Assembly: GCA_002914805.1 (NCBI GenBank)
Contig: JXTB01000042.1
Location: 475,754-539,753, forward strand
Source of the DNA: Parasponia andersonii
Lineage: Eukaryota; Streptophyta; Magnoliopsida; Rosales; Cannabaceae
DNA: 64,000 nt
Reading direction: 5' to 3'
In this document: positions 12,366 to 25,000 of the stretch, in pieces
How positions within the stretch are numbered: position 1 is the first letter of the stretch
How the letters are laid out: each line of letters opens with the position of its first letter
Notes under the pieces: model-generated
Told to the model about the DNA's origin: nothing
Database searches by the model: none
Seen by the model: only the letters and a program-made list of their open reading frames with translations
Translations under genes and position numbers: made by a program

Positions 12366-13094
12366 ATGGAGTTGAAATCACTGCCCTCTCACTTGAAATA
12401 TACATATTTGGGTGACTCAAACACGTTATCAGTAATTATTTCGTCAGCTTTGAGTTTGGGGCAAGAGCATCAATTAGTTCCAGCTCTTCGAAAGTTTAAG
12501 AAGGCCATAGGATGGACCATTGCCGATATCAAGGGAATCAACCCTACAATCTGTATGCATAAGATTCTGCTAGAAGACTGCTTCAGCAATTCTGTGGAGC
12601 AGCAGCGAAGACTGAACCCAATTATGAAGGAAGTTGTGAAGAAAGAGGTGATCAAGTGGCTAGATGTAGGGATAATTTATCCAATTTCAGACAGCTCTTG
12701 GGTCAGCCCAGTTTAGTGTGTGCCTAAAAAGGGAGGCGTAACAGTGGTAGCTAATGATAATAATGAATTAATTCCTACAAGAACAGTAACTGGCTGGAAG
12801 GTGTGCATGGACTATAGGAAGCTCAATAAGGCTACAAGAAAATATCATTTCCCACTACCATTCATTGACCAAATACTTGACAGACTTGCTGGCAAGGAAT
12901 ATTCCTGTTTCTTGGATGGATACTCAGGTTACAACCAGATTATTAAAGCACCTGAGGATCAAGAGAAGACAACTTTCACCTGCCCTTATGGAACCTTTGC
13001 CTTCAGAAGAATGCCATTTGGTCTCTGCAATGCTCCAGCAACATTCCAGCGATGCATGATGTCTATTTTCAGCGATATGGTGGAAAAAACCCTT
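12366..13094 (+). pseudogene. Athila reverse transcriptase, N-terminal two thirds
   Basis: The readable order is LNPIMKEVVKKEVIKWLDVG, IYPISDSSWVSPV, a TAG at 12717, VPKKGG, WKVCMDYRKLNKATRK, FPLPFIDQILDRLAGKEY, FLDGYSGYNQI and FAFRRMPFGLCNAPATFQRC. These are RT blocks 1 to 4. The sequence then breaks at about 13094, before the YVDD catalytic block, and continues as LTR DNA. The thumb, RNase H and integrase are absent. The break reads CCCTTGGATCTAAC, joining RT to the LTR interior and implying a deletion between direct or microhomologous sites. Confidence 0.88.
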
Positions 13095-13631
13095 GGATCT
13101 AACTTGACTGATACATGTTTCAAGTGTTTTTTTAGTGGATTCCTGAATTTGTAATGATATAAGAATATATCGTTACCATGTATAACCCATTGAAAATCGA
13201 CGCTATAAGGGAAGTATTGAGAACTGGATCAGCATAGGAATATGTTAAATCTGATTTGAAGAACTTAAAACATAATAAATTCGGAAGATTATTATGTATT
13301 GATGAAATTTTCTATTACTGGAGTGAATTTTACCATAAGCATTGCTGCAGCAATTGTACCCAGATTTGCAACCGAGGAGGATTCAATCATCCCAGCTTAA
13401 TATATCTATCCATCTATAATCTCTTGTTTAGGTCATATTATTTTATGTTTGGAATTTACATTTTTTATTTTGCATCTGTCAATTCTTATAATTTCTTAAT
13501 TCAGCTTATTTGACATTAGTTTTATCCAACTAATTTTTTTAATCAATCCCTATAGAGACGATACTCAATTCATTACTATATTACTTGTTCGGCACATGCA
13601 CTTGCGTAGCAATTATAAAATAATGCCAACA
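13094..13631 (+). repeat. Athila 3' LTR, 5'-truncated
   Basis: This matches 9474-9749 of the 5' LTR but retains about 258 bases (about 13183-13440) that are missing from the 5' copy. It ends GCCAACA, followed by target duplication AAGAT. Only the last part of the LTR survives because the element is deleted from RT into the LTR. Confidence 0.85.
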
Positions 13632-14064
13632 AAGATCTTGTAATGTTTTGTAAATGTCAAAAAAAATTTAAAATCTTTTTTCGTTACATTCTTTTAAATT
13701 TGCAAACATATTTTTGATTCTCGTAAAAAAAATTTCATCCATAATATAATTATAATTAGATTTACTCCAAGAAAAACCAATAGAACCAACATAGTTTGCT
13801 CTCACTTCAATATACTTTCTCTAAATATGCAAAAAATTTCACCTAAACTCAAAAGGTCTTCTATATAGATTATAATAAGGCCAGTGAGTAGTGATTCAAG
13901 AAAAGAAAGATAGAATGTATTGAAAGGTCTAAAAATTTCATAAGTAGAGACATTATCTAATTTTTTACGAAATACTTTTCATATTGCAAGGCTAAATATT
14001 ATTGTGTTGGGGATATACTATTGAGAAATACCTTAAAAAGTAGTTTTATTTTAGAGTTTCTTTC

Positions 14065-15035
14065 ATAGAACAATATAATAAAGGATTGAAGTAAAATCTG
14101 TTTGATATTAATAAATATTATATTCTGCGTATTGTTTAAATTCATGTTTTATGTATATTTATGATACTTTGGGTTTTCCGCTATACAAATATCAACAAAT
14201 TTCCATGATATGATGGTAAAATAAATAAATGATTCTAAGATGATATCATTAGTAGGAGACATCATTTTTTTTTCTTATATTTAAATTAGACATTCATATT
14301 ATGCTATTAAAGATGGAATATTTTATATTACCATAGAACGTAGAATTGTCTATTACAATTATACTAATGAAGTCTCTAATCAATAAAGTGATATCATATG
14401 CATGGTATCTAAAAATGTAATGTATTATTGACTTTTCTTTATTATATCTCTCAAGATATCAGAGTTCAAATCATACTTCATAGGAACTAGTCTTTTAATA
14501 AGTCAAAGAGATATAATTAGAGAAAGTAATTTACATACAGTTTGATTTAAGGTAATCTATAATAATATTAGGTTAATGATAATAAAATATTGACTTATGA
14601 TACTTAATCTTAATATCTATATCACTTGGACTAGTTCAATATATCTATAACATGCTTATGATGTATTAGTATTTTTATCCAATATGATACAATTTGTTGA
14701 TTAAAGACTTCACTAATACCTTTGAAATAGACAATACTATATACTGTATCTAAATAGAGTATTTCATCTATAATAGTAGAATGCAAACGTTTTATTATAT
14801 ATGATAAAATAAAGAATGAGGTCTCTCACTAATAAACTTTTCTTAAAATCATTCATTTATTTTATCATCATATCATGAAAAAGTTGTTGATGTTTGCATA
14901 GTATTAAATCTAAAATATCATAATATTCGTTATTAGACTTAGATTTAAACAATAAGCAAAATACGGTATTTACTAATATCAAGAAGATAATATTTCAATC
15001 TTTTATTAGATTATTCTAATAATTAATATTTACAT
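14065..15035. repeat. Imperfect palindrome related to the copia LTR
   Basis: The two arms (about 14065-14480 and 14640-15035) are roughly 80% alike in opposite orientation, with a spacer of about 150 bases. Examples are CATGATATGATGGTAAAATA at 14208 against the reverse complement of TTTTATCATCATATCATG near 14860, and GTATTGTTTAAATTCATG near 14137 against AAACAATAAGCAAAATAC near 14946. The inner part of the left arm, reversed, also resembles 7730-7790 in the copia LTR (CTTATTAAAGGACTAGTTC). It could be two inverted LTR pieces or a foldback element. Confidence 0.6.
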
Positions 15036-15947
15036 GATTTCGACTAGGCTTGTTGAAGAGGATACATTGAACACTCTAGTCTAATACATGAAGAGTATTT
15101 GAATTTAAAGTTTAGAAATAACATTACTATTTTAATTCTAAGAGTGTCTCTGTAACTTATGACGTTATTCTAAGAGTGTCAATATATTTTTCCCTTTATA
15201 TAATCTAACAAGAAATTTAAAGATATAGAAGCATAAACTATAAGATTGTTTATTATCATTTTTTTTTCAAATCACAAAAATCTTCTTGCCTTTCTTCATT
15301 TTATTTTAGTTAATTTATTGAGTAAGGAAACAAATATATTAATATTAATAATAATAAACATCTTTTAGAAAAATTAGAAGAAAAGATTAAGCTTATTAGT
15401 AAGCATAGTTCTAATTTCATATAAATATAATAAAAATTACTTATTTAATATGATAACATTCTATGAGTGCCCTTTCTACAAAGATACATTAACAAAGAAT
15501 AATGTCCATTCTTAGCCATTAATAATCAACCAATGTCCCACTATAAGATCTATATGATGAATACACAAGAGACACATAAATTTTTCAATTAATTAAAATA
15601 CAATTTTAGACCAAATAAGAATACTATTACAAAAACAATAGTAAAAGATGAGAGGTAAATTTGAAAAGACATGTTTTTTATCATCTCATTAATAGAAAAC
15701 TATCACAAAAAATATAGTGACCAAATATTTTAGTCACTAAAATCACCAATTTGTATAACTAAATTTAGTCACTTTTAATGAGAATGAACAATTTCGTCTC
15801 TATCATTTGTAGAAAGTTGTACTCTACTAGTAGTGTATACATTAGTATAAATTGTGACTATACATATCTTTTAGTTACACACAAAAAATAAAATGGTCTT
15901 TGACTAAATTAGTTTTTGTCACACAAGTAATTGTCTTGACTATTATA
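15036..15947. other. AT-rich stretch with MITE-like motifs, no gene
   Basis: Between about 15700 and 15930 words of the type TAGTCACT/AGTGACTA recur in both orientations (for example ATATAGTGACCAAATATTTT). They resemble the interior of the CACTA-like MITE at 45041-45377, but I cannot define ends. Nothing else was recognised. Confidence 0.35.
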
Positions 15948-16024
15948 AAATGGACTATTTATTGGAAATGGTAGTTTGGGCTTGTTAGAAAATGGACATT
16001 TATTGGAAATAGTAGTTTGGGCTT
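15948..16024. repeat. Tandem duplication, about 40 bp, at an LTR start
   Basis: AATGGACTATTTATTGG..TAGTTTGGGCT is repeated once with few changes, separated by TGTTAGAA. The second copy lies at the start of the putative copia LTR at 15983. Confidence 0.75.
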
Positions 16025-17217
16025 AAGTGGAATTAAGAGCTCAAGTATGTAGTAAAACCCAAATTAAAGTTGTAATTCTTTTTTTATTAACTAATTTGAA
16101 GCATAAATTAAACTGGGATCCACTTTGTGAAAGTGCAAGGTCTTGACATAATCTTATTTTTCTCTATAGGTAGACTAAATTGATATATCATATGTCTAAA
16201 TTGGAGTTTAGGTGAATGAGAGATTGATGATTAAAATATGCTTATTGGTATTGGAAAATAGAGGAAGGATTTGGAAAAAGCTTGTCCCATATTGGTTAGG
16301 ACGCTTTTAATCTTGTGCTTTATATAAATTTGCATTTTTTTATGGGTATAACTATGTATAGCTAAAATACTCTCTCATGCATGTGCAAGGGGGGCAAATC
16401 ATCTAGACTTAGACCTTGATTTTCATAGGTTTGTGTGTGTCTATACCTGTGAACACGAAGTCAGCTTGGACTCTTGTAAGACCAATCTTTTGTTATGGCC
16501 AAGTTTATTTTTTCTCTATTTTTCAGTCTATTTTTCTTACTTCTAGAAGAATGTTTGAAACTGAAAACATATGGCAATGAAAGGCTTGACTATTAGTTCA
16601 GAAACTGCCATTTTTTAATTGAATAAAAACATTCAATTCTAGCCAACAAAGGACGAAGTATTGGCTTATGAGTAACAACCAATTTATTCGCATTATGGAG
16701 TATTTATGTTAGTTTTTGTAACTTTTTTTTTTTACATACTATCCCTTTCTATCTTTTTTCACACACCAAAAAGCTTTTAGCTTCTTTCACTCTCTCTTAT
16801 TATTTCCTTAGTAGTTTAGTTTCCTTTCAGTCTTTAAGTAATTATTTTTTAGTTCTAGTCTTTTCGATATTCTAGTTCTAGAAATCTACAAGTGAATAGA
16901 GTTTTAAAGGTTTCTAGTTTACAGAGTAGAGACATTGATGCCTTATCTACTACTATGTTGTTATATCGTGGGAAACTAACACTTGTAAAGTTCTCAAACA
17001 CTCTACCAGAGAGAGCGAATAAGTTTTAAGGGCACTATGTAATACACAAGTCTCAGAGATAAATAGTGTTTCCGAAGTGCTACTGAAATTCCGTTGAAGT
17101 TTAAAACAAACTTTTGGTAACTTTATAATTGTCTTAAAGTTTATTATATTTATTTGTAACCTTATATATTGTATGTTATTATTTCTTACATTTACTATAC
17201 AGGTATCATCACTAACA
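15983..17217 (+). repeat. Probable Ty1/copia solo LTR
   Basis: The block starts TGTTAGAAAATGG and ends TCATCACTAACA, giving matching inverted ends TGTTAG/CTAACA. A TATA-like TTTATATAAATT lies at 16319. The downstream leader contains GGGAAACTAACACTTGTAAA near 16970 and CTCTACCAGAGAGAG, words typical of copia U5/R regions. No internal region, PBS or PPT is attached and no clear 5-bp duplication was found. The duplicated first bases upstream of 15983 leave the left boundary uncertain. Confidence 0.5.
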
Positions 17218-18672
17218 ATTAGACTTTTTTTTTTATTTTGGGGTAGTAATCAATGGATGAGCTAATTACCAATTCCTTACATGCAAACCTAATTACTTAA
17301 ACTATATGTATTTTACTAGCTTCACCATAACTTTGACACCGAGAAACAATAATATCAAGCTAAATGCATTACAATATTAGTGTCAGTAATATGACAATCT
17401 TTTAAGAGTCATTTGCTTCAAGGATATACTAACAAACATGAATGCCCATTTTCAGCGTTTGATCAGTATGTATCCATTACATCGATATTGGACATTCATG
17501 CGACCTTTATTGCATTACCAACCTTACGATCAGTTATAATATCATTTAAAGCTAAAAATAAAGAACTGTTAGAGTACATGAATGTCAAAAAAAATAAGTT
17601 TTGTGACTAAATAGACTAAATGTAAATTGTGCATTCAAATTTTTAATATTCATGGAAACACATTAATTTCTTGCAACGAAAGGTATATTTACTACCATAA
17701 TGGAGGAAAAAAGAAGACAAAGGAAAAGGAAATGAATTTAAAGAGGAATGAGAAAGAATAAAAAATTGGGTCATTTTTCCAAAATTTAACTAATTATGTG
17801 CATGATTCCTCAAAATAGTAAGCTCCAATGGATATGTAAACACTTGTATAAATAAAAGAGAAATGGAATCATTTTTCTAATTTTTGTTTTCTTCCCGATC
17901 TATTTTGGATTAGTAAACATGGACTAAATTCCTCAAAATAGTAGGCTCCAATGGATATGTAAACACATGTATGAATAAAAGGGAAATGGAATCATTTTTC
18001 TAATTTTTGTTTTCTTTCCGAACTATTTTGGATTAGTAAACATGGACTAAATGTATAGTTTTTATTACAATTAATTTCACCATTATATATAATTTTTTAT
18101 AGTTGAAAGTATATTGGTGACAAAAATGGACGAACTTATAGGCCTATTTGAATAGCATCTAAAGATCTTTTAGGCTAAAAGTTAATTTTATCAGTACTTG
18201 GAAAAATTTTCAGAAGACTAAATATCTAATCTAGGAATATCTTACTTCAATCCTAGATGTACCCATTTATCTTTCAAACTTCTTTTCTATCTTTTCATTA
18301 TCTCTCCATATTTTTTTTATAACTATTTAAAAAAAATTACTATCCCACAAGATTTATGTTTTAATAATTAAACAATGGTAAATGAAATACGTAAACTCAA
18401 GTTTCTCAATTAAATGTCATATAATTAATAATACTCTAAAAGAAATTTATTTTAATTAATTAAAATTTTGAAACAAATATATTTTGTGATAATTAATTGT
18501 ATATAAATTTTGTTTCTTTTCTTGAAAGATAATTTTTTTTATCTTCATAACTGCCTTTTATTTTCTTTGTTTCTTTCTTTTTTAAGGATAAACTTAGATT
18601 ATTGTTATTAACAATTTAGTTTTTAAAATTCTGATACTTTATTGACATAGAAATTATTGAATCTTGTGTGCG

Positions 18673-18703
<31 letters not shown>

Positions 18704-20555
18704 CAAAAATTATAAAGTAAATATTCTTTACAGACGAAAAAAATGACATACCTAATATAAGATGGAACAACTACTGTAATGCAAAAATAGAAATTACATG
18801 ATTTTCTAAGACTCCGTGCATAGGTTAAAAATCATAATTTTGCTCTCATAATTAAGTCTCTACTCAAATAAAATCTTAAATCTATCAGTAGTGATTTGTT
18901 GTAACTATTTACTACTTTTAGTTAGAAATTTTTATTTTTAAATTTTGACCAAATACAAAAAAAAAATTTATCATGACTAAAAAAGTTGTCATTAAACATC
19001 CATTTGTTTTTATAATTCTTTTATTTTTTTAATAGTACTATTGAACGATGGATAAAAACTAAAATGGGGGGAAATAAGTATAGCCAGTTATTTCACGTTA
19101 TAATTAATGGCAACTTCGATGCGAGCAATCAATATCGTCATTCATCATGGTCTATATTTTTTCCTCTCAGAACCCTTATTCGAAAGAATCTTTCCCCTCT
19201 CCGAAACTCAAGGAATAGGCCCAGTATAATTCTGTACCTATAAAAATAAGACAATTAATTAATCAATTATATCGTTGCGTTTCCGAAATGATAGTGCCTT
19301 AGAAAACACCTTTTTTATGCAAGGTTTCGACATGGACTTCATCCTTTATATAGGGTTAAATTTAGAGGGCATTAGTTTTTTTATGGTAAAAGTTTAAGAA
19401 AAACAGAAAAATCTCAGATTTTGAAATTGTTTAAAAAATTTCAGATTGAATTAAAAATGTACTATTTTTAAAAATATTTAGACAAATATTATTTTTTATT
19501 AATTGGTGAGATATATGAGGTAACGTATCAAATTATCAAAGATAACTTGATTGGTTACATCAAGTAATTAGATTGATTACCCAAAGTAACCCAATTGATT
19601 ACCTCAAATATTACTGAAAAATACTAATTTTGAAGAAAAAAAATATTTGTACAAATATTTTTAAAATTGATATTTTTCTAAATCAGGGATTTTTCCAAAA
19701 AATAAATAGGATTTTTCAAGTTTAACCCTATGGGCCTGGATTTCTATAAGAAGCCCATAAATATAGGTCTCGTATCAATTTCTTTGCCTTATATACTTTT
19801 TTTAAAAAAATTTTAATAGTTTCATTCCCATTTTTAGGTTTTCACGTATGAAAATGTATAGTATACATATATGGTAAAAATGTTTACCCTTTTTAGGTGT
19901 ACTTTTTTATATATAAAATATACATTAATTTATAAAATGCATGCTGTTCATATTTTTTCATAAAGAGATATAAATATAGGTACGAATCCATTAAAAATAA
20001 AAAAAAATTGGTGTTTATATTAATATGCTTAAAAAGGGAATATTTGTCTTCTTTTCCCTTATCTAGAAATAATTTAGCGCAGAAACAAAATTTTTATGAT
20101 TTTTGAAAATAACATTTCTAGGACTTCCCTAAAAAATTTTAAGATAGTCATAATTTCTGTGATTCCAAAAACTAGTAGCATTCAAAAGTTTTATGGCTGT
20201 AACACGGTTATAAAACTAAATAATTGACCATGAATCATAAAATTTATTTATTGTCTTAAATGTTATTTTATGACAGTCATAAAAAAAAAAGTCATTTTGG
20301 CTCTCGATCTGTCTATTTTCCTTTAAAAAAATTGATTTTATATGGTAAAATTTTAACCCAAAAAAACTAGGATTCTATTTTTTGAAAAATTTCAAATTTA
20401 TTTAGAAAAATACGATTTTTAAAAATGTTGAGAAAAATGACACGTTTTACAAATTGATAAGGTACTCGAGGTAATAACTTAGGTTATCTCTAGTACCTAA
20501 ATTGGATATCCCAAATAGCCTAATTTATTACGTCAAGTATCTTTTAAATGTACCA
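17218..20555. other. AT-rich intergenic DNA with a tandem duplication and (TA)n
   Basis: I see no gene. It holds one tandem duplication (17808-18053), a TA microsatellite at 18673-18701, and many A/T runs. Short open frames have no recognisable family. Confidence 0.6.
17808..18053. repeat. Tandem duplication, 123-bp unit, two copies
   Basis: Both units run from CCTCAAAATAGTA through TGGATTAGTAAACATGGACT and differ at only about seven positions. The second unit starts at 17931. No known element was recognised. Confidence 0.9.
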
Positions 20556-21117
20556 ATTTTGTGGGAAAAAAAGAGAGTGGCATTTTGAAATCTATTTTAT
20601 GAAAGTGTTATTTTCCTAAATCAACTTTATATGTGATATATTTCTTAATGAATCATGAAGTTTTCAAAAAGCTAAGCATGTGTGAGATTTTTCAATTTTA
20701 TAGATTTTGGGCTCGCTTTCTGTAAGAAGTCCTTTCTTTCGAGCTTCTTACAAAATTCTAGGCCTAAAGTATCAATATCTCCATATTGAATGCACCCAAA
20801 ATCCAATATAGGACATAAATAGTTCAATTCGGGCTTTNATTTGTGGGAAAAAAAGAGAGGCATTTTGAAATCTATTTTATGAAAGTGTTATTTTGCTAAA
20901 TCAACTTTATATGTGATATATTTCTTAATGAATCATGAAGTTTTCAAAAAGCTCAGCATGTGTGAGATTTTTCAATTTTATAGATTTTGGGCTCGCTTTC
21001 TGTAAGAAGTCCTTTCTTTCGGGCTTCTTACAAAATTCTAGGCCTAAAGTATCAATATCTCCATATTGAATGCACCCAAAATCCAATATAGGACATAAAT
21101 AGTTCAATTCGGGCTTT
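20556..21117. repeat. About 280-bp duplication flanking an N (20838)
   Basis: 20556-20837 and 20839-21117 are nearly identical and lie head to tail with exactly one N between them. Both end GTTCAATTCGGGCTTT. The unit is part of the copia integrase remnant on the minus strand. An unmerged overlap of contig ends explains it better than a real duplication. Confidence 0.85.
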
Positions 21118-22027
21118 CACCCTATCCAGTATCCATTGCTCATTCAGGTCTGAAGAAATTGATTTCGAAGGTACTTAGTTAAGGAAGTAGGTTGTAATCA
21201 ATACAGTGTCACCCCAAAAGGATATTTAGAGGTTGGCTTACGCCGTATTGACATAACTATTTTTAACGACGTATGACTTTTTCTCTATGCTATAGTATTT
21301 TGCTTTGAAGTGACATGAATTGTTAGTTGTCGAAATATGTTTATCGTCCTATAACCCCTTGAATTGCTCAGTTGTGGCCACGATCAATCCTAGGAGTTTC
21401 GATTCTTTTCTTCGTTTAATTCTCAAGTAAGTTCCTAAATTGTTTAAAGTATTTTGATGCTTCTGACTTTAGACATGACTATAGTGTATAAAATATCTAT
21501 GAACATGATGAAATAAGTATACTAGACCTTGCTCACAAATATCAAAATGTACTAGTCACAGAATAATTGTTGCCCAAGTGGCTTTTTAAAAGATTTCTTA
21601 GTTGACATTCCTGCTAAATAACGTTCGCATAGGGCAAGTTAATTTTAATGAGTTAGCCTAAAAGACCATCTCTAACTAACCAATTTATTATGTCTTTCGC
21701 TGTATAGCATAAGTTAGCATGGTGTACAACAGAATCAACTTCATTTATAATAGTCATGATATAAGAATCAATATTGTTATTATTATAATATGAATAAATA
21801 CTATCAAATATAATAAAACTATCCATTAAAAAAAACTTACTGCCATTAAAATTTATTCCCAACAAAATATCACAACCAATATTACGAAAAATAAAACTGA
21901 AACCTAACTTACACAAGCAAACAACTGATAAATGCTTCTGCCAAACTTTAGGAGCATAAAGGATGTCATGAAATAGCAGAGTGCAACCCCTGTGTAATTC
22001 TTGTTTATGGTTACTAATACCTAACAC
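20640..22027 (-). pseudogene. Ty1/copia pre-integrase and integrase remnant
   Basis: Reading leftward from 22027 the piece starts with a GAG_pre-integrase-like part: FHDILYAPKVWQKHLSVVCL, LGFSFIFRNIGCDI, and a degenerate H...LVRDGLLG. It is followed by integrase words split by stops and shifts: INLPYAN, KSEASKYFKQFRNLLEN, RIDRGH, SFWGDTVLITTYFLN, VPSKS, and KPELNYLC...DFGC near 20830-21110. The order is that of copia pol between gag and RT. The catalytic residues are not all recoverable. The sequence includes the duplicated segment around the N at 20838, so its left part is represented twice. No LTR could be assigned to it. Confidence 0.75.
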
Positions 22028-25000
22028 CTACGTAGTGGCTCTATTCCCATGTTAAGTCCTTGGATAAGGTATATCTAATAACACTCTTCACATATTCCTA
22101 AATCTTTCACTTATGTGCAATAACTTGATACTTATCGAAACTATCTTGACGTAATAATAATCTCATAGATAATCCTATAGTATGTATATGCAATATATAT
22201 TTAAACCAAACATACAACAAGTAATACAGACCAAATCATACTTCGAAATCCATGTTGAAACAACTATAGGATTTACAGAAATTTCGATAGTATAACTATG
22301 TATTTTACCAAATCCAAAGTCTAGATCCTGAAAATGAAACATTTTCTTAATTCCATAGCATTTCACAGCAGAGCAACATATCCAAATCATCGATAGAGCA
22401 TTCTAATCAATTTTTAAATCATTTAATTGTAAACTTTTAATTATGCTCTAAATTATTTAAATATAATAATTGATAGTCCTAACCTTACGAAACTAGCTAA
22501 ACCTAATTATTGGCTACTCCATGACTTCCCGATTATGCAATTAAAATACACTGACTTAGGTATAAACTAAGAAATGACTTTCGTCAACGTTGTTTGTAGT
22601 ATGAATTTGAGATCAAAGTTGGACTCAGTGCGTCAAAACAAGGTTAGACATGTGTTCGGTATTTCAAGTTGATGCCCATAAAATGTCAAACAGACGATTG
22701 AGAACTCCGTTCACTTAATTTGAATAGTGACTTTTCTATCAGACCCTCTAATAGTGAAACTGAGATCACTATTGTATCAATATCGAAATTAGATACCAAT
22801 GGTATATAACTTTGATCAGACGATCTGATCGAAAGGTCAATACACAAACCAATAATTTTAACTGTTCAAAACTGATAATTTAAATCTCACTATAGGAGTT
22901 TTGCGTCTAGCCAAGGATTAATGGTGGAGGAGAGCGACAGGCTGCTGAGGTTGTACTCACTTGCATTAAAGACCCGTGTTGACCAATGGCAACGGTAGAT
23001 ATGAGAAAGGACAAAGGACGTGTCTTCTTCTTGGCGGCTGATCTGCTTCTCTATGGTATTTCAGGTAACGATCTCAATTAGTGCATGGAGGTTGGACCCG
23101 AGGCCTACTAAGGCCAGAAGGAGACTCCAGCATCGACTTTTGTGAAAGGCAGAGAGAAACTCGAGGGGTAAGGGTGAGATAGTGAGAAAGAAAGGGGGGA
23201 AAAAGGTTAAGGGTCAAGTGCTGCACTCTGTTTTGACTTCCTATGTTTTACAAATCAGTCCTTGCCCTTAATATCTCTTCAAAACGCTCTTAAATATTGC
23301 CGATAAACCCCTCTATACTGCATCTGGGCCCTCGGCACCAAAATTCTTACAATTTAACCCCCTATTTTAAAACTTAGCACAATCTCATCTTAAATTGCTT
23401 TTAAATTTTGAAGATTGTAAATCTACTATTGTACCCTCAGTATGAAATCATGGTTTTCTCATCAATGGTAAGAAGATAATACATATGGGTTGAACTGCCA
23501 AGACTATGTATAGTACATTAACCTTTTAGATAGTTTGTTAAGTAAAAGGGTGTAGTATGTATACTAGACCCTTATCAATCCTTCATATGATTTAAACAAT
23601 AGATTAAACAGAGTAGGGATCACTAATTATTCTAATGGAGTGTGTCTCTATGGATTCCTTAAAAGTTCTCAATAAATTCACAAGGAAAGTCTAGTAAACT
23701 ATTCAATTATTGGTAGTATCCTTTCGGAGGTGATAAACTAAGTTTTATAAGAAAATTAATTAATCAATCTAACAACTTGGCAACTGTTATGTATAAACTG
23801 GTTCAAGAGTCATTGACCAAATATTCCACATTAAAATTTGAATAATAGAGAAACACTAATTAGTGCTTAATAATTTTTCAATTATTTACATGAAAAAGGA
23901 GGTTAGATTACGTGAGACTCATGAATATGGAAGAGAACGTAATCAGCCATATTATCAGAAAAATAAAGATATCATTTGTATTTCTAATAAAGAAAGTTCA
24001 CGAAATGTGCGAGTACCAAGCTTAGTGATCATCCATTTGGGTTTAATTATTTCTCACACATGACATTACTTTGTTTTTCTTTTTCTTCCTTTAAAGACAC
24101 AACAAATAGTCAAAGGAAAGCCAGCGTCCTTCCCTCTGATACATGCAACAAGAACAAAGTTCTTCAATTCATATATATACAACGCTAAAACTGTCCAAAG
24201 AATCGATCAAATAGATAAGTTCATATAATTTTGGGACACTTCTCCCAGTAGTCCTCTAAAATGGGGTTATTCACTTATTTTGTCAAATATTATATAAGAT
24301 ATGTTTTTCTTTTATTAAGTTGCTTCTGAATGGCCTATAGATCAGAGTATAATTTTTTCGAAAAGAAGAGAAAATGTATAATATGAATAAAGATTCAGCA
24401 GGAAGGAGAGGAAAAGAAAACCTAGAATTGTTTGAAAGTTGAAACAACATTTTAAGAACCTCATCAAATATATATATATATATATATTTCTTAACAATAA
24501 ATTGTCATTCAAGCATGCAATATTAGAGAGAGAATTAAGGAAATTAGACTTTTTGAAAATGACTTTTAGCAAAAGATTTACCTTTTAAACTCTTTACAAA
24601 ATATTTTTTTATAAATTAAAAAAACTATTTGCAAAAATTTGTCTTTCTATACAAATGCTCTTCTCAAAAGACAATTTTGCAAAGAGATCTTTCTGAAATA
24701 TATATGCAGTTAATATAAAATTTCTCATATAACTAGAAAAAGTATTTGGAAATGGAAAAGACTATAAGTAACGGTAACGGAACTAGAAAAATTTTTCAAG
24801 AGAAGCATACACTAAAATTTTTATAGCTAATTTGAAATATATTAATTAACATAAACTAATATAAATTTAAATAGAGTCTTTAAAGTGATTTCAAAGAAAA
24901 ATTATTCAAAATAAAAGTAAATTTTGGAATTTTAATATAATATAAGTAAAGTTTAATTTTTTTCAAAAAAAAATTAGTGAGTTATGTTAGGGGTATTATT

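Larger units (their letters stand above)
8564..13631 (+). mobile_element. Athila-lineage Ty3/gypsy element, internally deleted
   Basis: The element is bounded by TG (TGATAACTCT at 8564) and CA (GCCAACA ending 13631), with a 5-bp direct repeat AAGAT on each side (8559-8563, 13632-13636). The order is 5' LTR, PBS, gag, protease, partial RT, then a jump into the interior of the 3' LTR at about 13094. The rest of RT, RNase H, integrase, any env-like frame, the PPT and the first part of the 3' LTR are missing. At about 5.07 kb it is roughly half the usual length of the lineage. It is a dead, non-autonomous derivative nested in the copia LTR. Confidence 0.85.

Noticed and set aside
22900..23350. 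Possible host gene exon or UTR
   Set aside because: Base composition is less AT-rich, but there is no long frame, splice pattern or recognised motif. LTR leader sequence is equally likely.
24342..24572. Leu/Phe-rich frame that looks like a membrane protein
   Set aside because: It runs through a TA microsatellite and AT-rich DNA; the hydrophobicity is a by-product of base composition.
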